DNA from: Chloroflexi bacterium RBG_16_60_22
Lineage (GTDB): Bacteria > Chloroflexota > Dehalococcoidia > Dehalococcoidales > RBG-16-60-22
Direction of reading: 5' to 3'
Assembly: GCA_001796935.1 (NCBI GenBank)
Contig: MGNX01000010.1
Coordinates: 4,309 to 12,412 of the forward strand
DNA length: 8,104 bases
In this document: one piece after another, positions 6,584 to 8,104 of the stretch
Layout of the letters: each line of letters opens with the position of its first letter
Position numbering within the stretch: the stretch's first letter is position 1
The notes under the pieces: generated by a model
What the model was told of the DNA's origin: nothing
What the model saw: the letters and a program-made list of their open reading frames with translations, nothing else
Database searches by the model: none
Translations under genes and position numbers: made by a program

Positions 6584-6586
6584 ATC

Positions 6587-6617
6587 ATCATATACTCGCA
6601 CCTGAATAAGTTGTCAA
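6587..6617 (-). promoter_or_regulatory. Sigma70-type promoter for the tandem VOC gene
   Basis: On the minus strand, TTGACA (6617-6612) is followed by TATATG at a 17-nt spacing (6594-6589) or TATGAT at 19 nt (6592-6587). The start would be near 6581, leaving a leader of about 88 nt to the ATG at 6492. The position of this promoter supports the shorter VOC start. Confidence 0.55.
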
Positions 6618-6634
6618 ATTGCCGCCGGCGCAGC

Positions 6635-6669
6635 TTTACCGGTAAAACTGACACGGGATTTTATTCCCG
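6635..6669 (+). other. Palindrome and small hairpin in the operon leader
   Basis: TTTACCGGTAAA (6635-6646) is a perfect 12-bp palindrome, suitable as a dimeric-regulator half-site pair. It is followed by CGGGA (6654-6658) and TCCCG (6665-6669), which form a 5-bp stem with a 6-nt loop. Both lie in the predicted plus-strand leader. TTTACCGG recurs at 6697-6704, so part of the leader could pair in alternative ways. Confidence 0.35.
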
Positions 6670-6714
6670 CGCCTGAAAAACCGTAATCAGCCAGAGTTTA
6701 CCGGCCAAACATGC

Positions 6715-6743
6715 CCGGACGTGCCCGGAAGCGTCCGGTTTTT
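6715..6743 (+). terminator. Intrinsic terminator/attenuator in the operon leader
   Basis: CCGGACG (6715-6721) and CGTCCGG (6732-6738) form a perfect 7-bp GC-rich stem with a 10-nt loop, followed directly by five Ts (6739-6743). The orientation is plus. It sits downstream of the plus-strand promoter and only a few bases before the GGAGAGGAGG ribosome-binding region of the next gene. No plus-strand gene ends here, since the neighbouring VOC gene is on the minus strand, so conditional attenuation of the operon is the natural reading. Confidence 0.6.
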
Positions 6744-6764
6744 ACAGGAGAGGAGGTACGGCCG

Positions 6765-6989
6765 ATGAATGGTTTCCCGAGACCGTCAGAAGAAAAACCA
6801 CGTGAGGAGAAGAGGGAGGTGGAGGGAGCCTGCCCGGCATGTGGTAGCCACGATATCGCCGCCTACCGGGTGCTATCCGATGGCGGCTGGTGGGACGTGG
6901 TGAAATGCCAGAACTGTCTCTCCTCGATAGAGAGAAGGAGAAGCGAAAACCAGTACGCCCCCTGCACACTCCTCTGGAACCTGATGTAG
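6765..6989 (+). CDS. Small zinc-ribbon protein, 74 residues
   Basis: The protein has a charged N-terminal tail (residues 1-20) and then C23-x2-C26 and C48-x2-C51, a treble-clef or rubredoxin-like four-cysteine site that should bind zinc, joined by a DGGWWDVVKC segment. The ATG at 6765 is preferred over an in-frame ATG at 6711: AGGAGG (6751-6756) stands 8 nt upstream, and the earlier start lies before the terminator-like hairpin. It is separated by 35 bp from the hydantoinase/carboxylase A-type gene in the same direction, so the two are probably cotranscribed. Acetone and acetophenone carboxylases carry a small zinc-containing subunit beside HyuA/HyuB-like subunits, and this protein may play that part. 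That assignment rests on context; the sequence itself shows only a zinc ribbon. Confidence 0.8.
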   Translation: MNGFPRPSEEKPREEKREVEGACPACGSHDIAAYRVLSDGGWWDVVKCQNCLSSIERRRSENQYAPCTLLWNLM

Positions 6990-7024
6990 AAAAAGGTAAA
7001 AAGAATCCAGAAAAGAGGGACGAG

Positions 7025-8104
7025 ATGATTGCTATTGATGTCGGCGGAACGTTCACCGATACCATCGCCATTGATGAGAAGGGGAACATCACCGCCGTAA
7101 AAGTGCCAACCGATGTAAATGCCATGGAGAACTCCGTCATTGAAGGTGCCAGGCGGGTGGGTATCAAAAACCACGACATGCTCAACCATGCATCGACATG
7201 CGGGTTGAATGCTATCCTTACCCGGAATTTCCCCAAGGTCGCCTTCCTGACCACGGAGGGGCACCGCGATATCCTGGACTTTGCCCGCGCCTGGAAACCC
7301 ATGGAATCGCTCACGGACGCGGACTGGAGAAGGGGATGCGGAGACTCCGGCAGACCGTTCGCGGAACGGTATTTGCGCCGGGGAATAAGAGAGAGAATAA
7401 CCAGTAAAGGGAAGGTGCTCATACCCTTCGATGAAGAGCAGGCCAGAAAAGAGATAGAGGTCCTGAAGAAGTGCCGGGTCAAGGGCGTGGCCATCTGCCT
7501 TATCAACGCGTATATCAATGGCGAGCACGAGAGGAAGCTGGAAGCCCTGGTAAGAGAAATCATGGGAGATGTCGCGGTTTCCATATCCAGCGAAGTCAGT
7601 CCCCTGGGCAAAGAATATGCCCGGGCCTCCACCACGGTGATGGACGTCATCATGAAAATGGTCTACGGCGCCTATATCAACCGGCTCCAGAAGGGGCTTA
7701 AAGGGGCGGGGTTCACCGGTGACCTGAACCTCGTCGATTCGGCGGCCATGCTCATTCCCTACGACTTTGCCATGGAGAAGCCTTCGAGGATAATGTACTC
7801 GGGACCGGCCGCGGGCACGGTCTCCAGCGCCCGTCTCGGCAGCCTGGTTGGCGAGTCCAATATCATCTGTTGCGACGTCGGCGGGACGAGCACGGACATC
7901 AGTCTGATAAGAAACGGCAGACCGCTTGTCAAGACGGAATACGAGATTGAGCATGATGTTATCGTCAATACCCTGTCCAACGAAATCTTCAGCATCGGCC
8001 AGGGAGGCGGGTCTATCGCCCATGTCGGCCCGTTTGGAGAGCTGCGCGTGGGGCCGGAGGGTGCCGGGGCGGACCCGGGGCCGGCCTGCTACGGCAGCGG
8101 GACG
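7025..8104 (+). CDS. Hydantoinase A/oxoprolinase/acetone-carboxylase beta-type subunit, incomplete at right edge
   Basis: 360 codons are present and the frame is open to the right edge; family members are usually near 650-720 residues, so about half is seen. Residues 5-12 (DVGGTFTD) and 284-291 (DVGGTSTD) are the two phosphate-binding loops of the ASKHA-type ATPase fold. H55 begins HASTCGLNAILTR, matching the usual HGTTxxTNALLxR. S259-G-P-A-A-G and the terminal GPEGAGADPGPACYG are strong family signatures. The segment GDSGRPFAERYLRRGIRERI resembles carboxylase-type members (acetone/acetophenone carboxylase) more than classical 5-oxoprolinases. Such subunits use ATP to activate a substrate or carbonate, together with a B subunit that should lie to the right. 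The start has AGAGGGA close upstream and the usual N-terminus. The gene follows the zinc-ribbon gene. Whether it carboxylates a ketone or opens a hydantoin or lactam cannot be decided here. Confidence 0.92.
   Translation, partial: MIAIDVGGTFTDTIAIDEKGNITAVKVPTDVNAMENSVIEGARRVGIKNHDMLNHASTCGLNAILTRNFPKVAFLTTEGHRDILDFARAWKPMESLTDADWRRGCGDSGRPFAERYLRRGIRERITSKGKVLIPFDEEQARKEIEVLKKCRVKGVAICLINAYINGEHERKLEALVREIMGDVAVSISSEVSPLGKEYARASTTVMDVIMKMVYGAYINRLQKGLKGAGFTGDLNLVDSAAMLIPYDFAMEKPSRIMYSGPAAGTVSSARLGSLVGESNIICCDVGGTSTDISLIRNGRPLVKTEYEIEHDVIVNTLSNEIFSIGQGGGSIAHVGPFGELRVGPEGAGADPGPACYGSGT

Noticed and set aside
6493..6654. Longer N-terminus for the VOC protein, starting at 6654
   Set aside because: The extra 54 residues have no VOC similarity, and the region contains two overlapping promoters. 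The ATG at 6492 matches the family start.
5571..6706. Ten-base direct repeat TTTACCGGCC at 5571-5580 and 6697-6706 flanking the VOC gene
   Set aside because: In 8 kb many chance 10-mer pairs are expected. There are no terminal inverted repeats or transposase, so it is not evidence of an insertion.
6863..8023. Long minus-strand open frame opposite the HyuA gene, and another at 6742-7653
   Set aside because: They are antisense shadows of a plus-strand gene with clear family motifs. Their translations are Arg/Ser/Pro-rich or low in recognisable motifs, with no domain.

Overview
This window looks like part of a bacterial chromosome with moderately high GC. Its genes have clear Shine-Dalgarno sites, and most are preceded by sigma70-type promoters of the TTGACA/TATAAT kind. 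The content is catabolic: two large flavin/iron-sulfur oxidoreductases of the old yellow enzyme (OYE) family with the trimethylamine dehydrogenase/2,4-dienoyl-CoA reductase layout, a tandem VOC (glyoxalase-fold) protein, and the start of a hydantoinase A/oxoprolinase/acetone-carboxylase type operon. The oxygen-sensitive clusters and the paralogous OYE enzymes suggest an anaerobe from sediment, groundwater or gut. A Dehalococcoidia-like Chloroflexota or a Desulfobacterota member would fit, but the sequence alone does not decide this.

Layout from left to right. Positions 1-97 (minus) hold the first 32 residues of a lipoprotein that runs off the left edge, with its own promoter at 131-159. Positions 455-2389 (minus) encode a canonical 644-residue OYE/FeS/FAD reductase. 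A 228-bp structured spacer separates it from a 216-residue Cys/His-containing protein of unknown family (2618-3268, minus). A divergent promoter region (3269-3487) carries one good promoter on each strand and a palindrome between them. Positions 3488-5563 (plus) encode a second OYE/FeS/FAD protein of 691 residues, in which several normally conserved catalytic and cofactor positions are changed. It converges, with an 8-bp gap, on a 306-residue tandem VOC protein (5572-6492, minus). The region 6493-6764 has two overlapping face-to-face promoters and a plus-strand leader that ends in an intrinsic terminator just before a ribosome-binding site. That leader serves a 74-residue zinc-ribbon protein (6765-6989), followed closely by a hydantoinase/carboxylase-type A subunit (7025 to the right edge, incomplete).

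A working picture, which is inference: the OYE enzymes would reduce a conjugated or aromatic acyl/ketone substrate, the VOC protein would bind or isomerise an intermediate, and the zinc-ribbon/HyuA operon would carry out an ATP-dependent carboxylation or ring hydrolysis. Nothing here fixes the substrate. The most notable points are the intact/diverged OYE pair with an unknown Cys-rich protein between them, and the attenuator-like leader with opposed promoters in front of the carboxylase-type operon.
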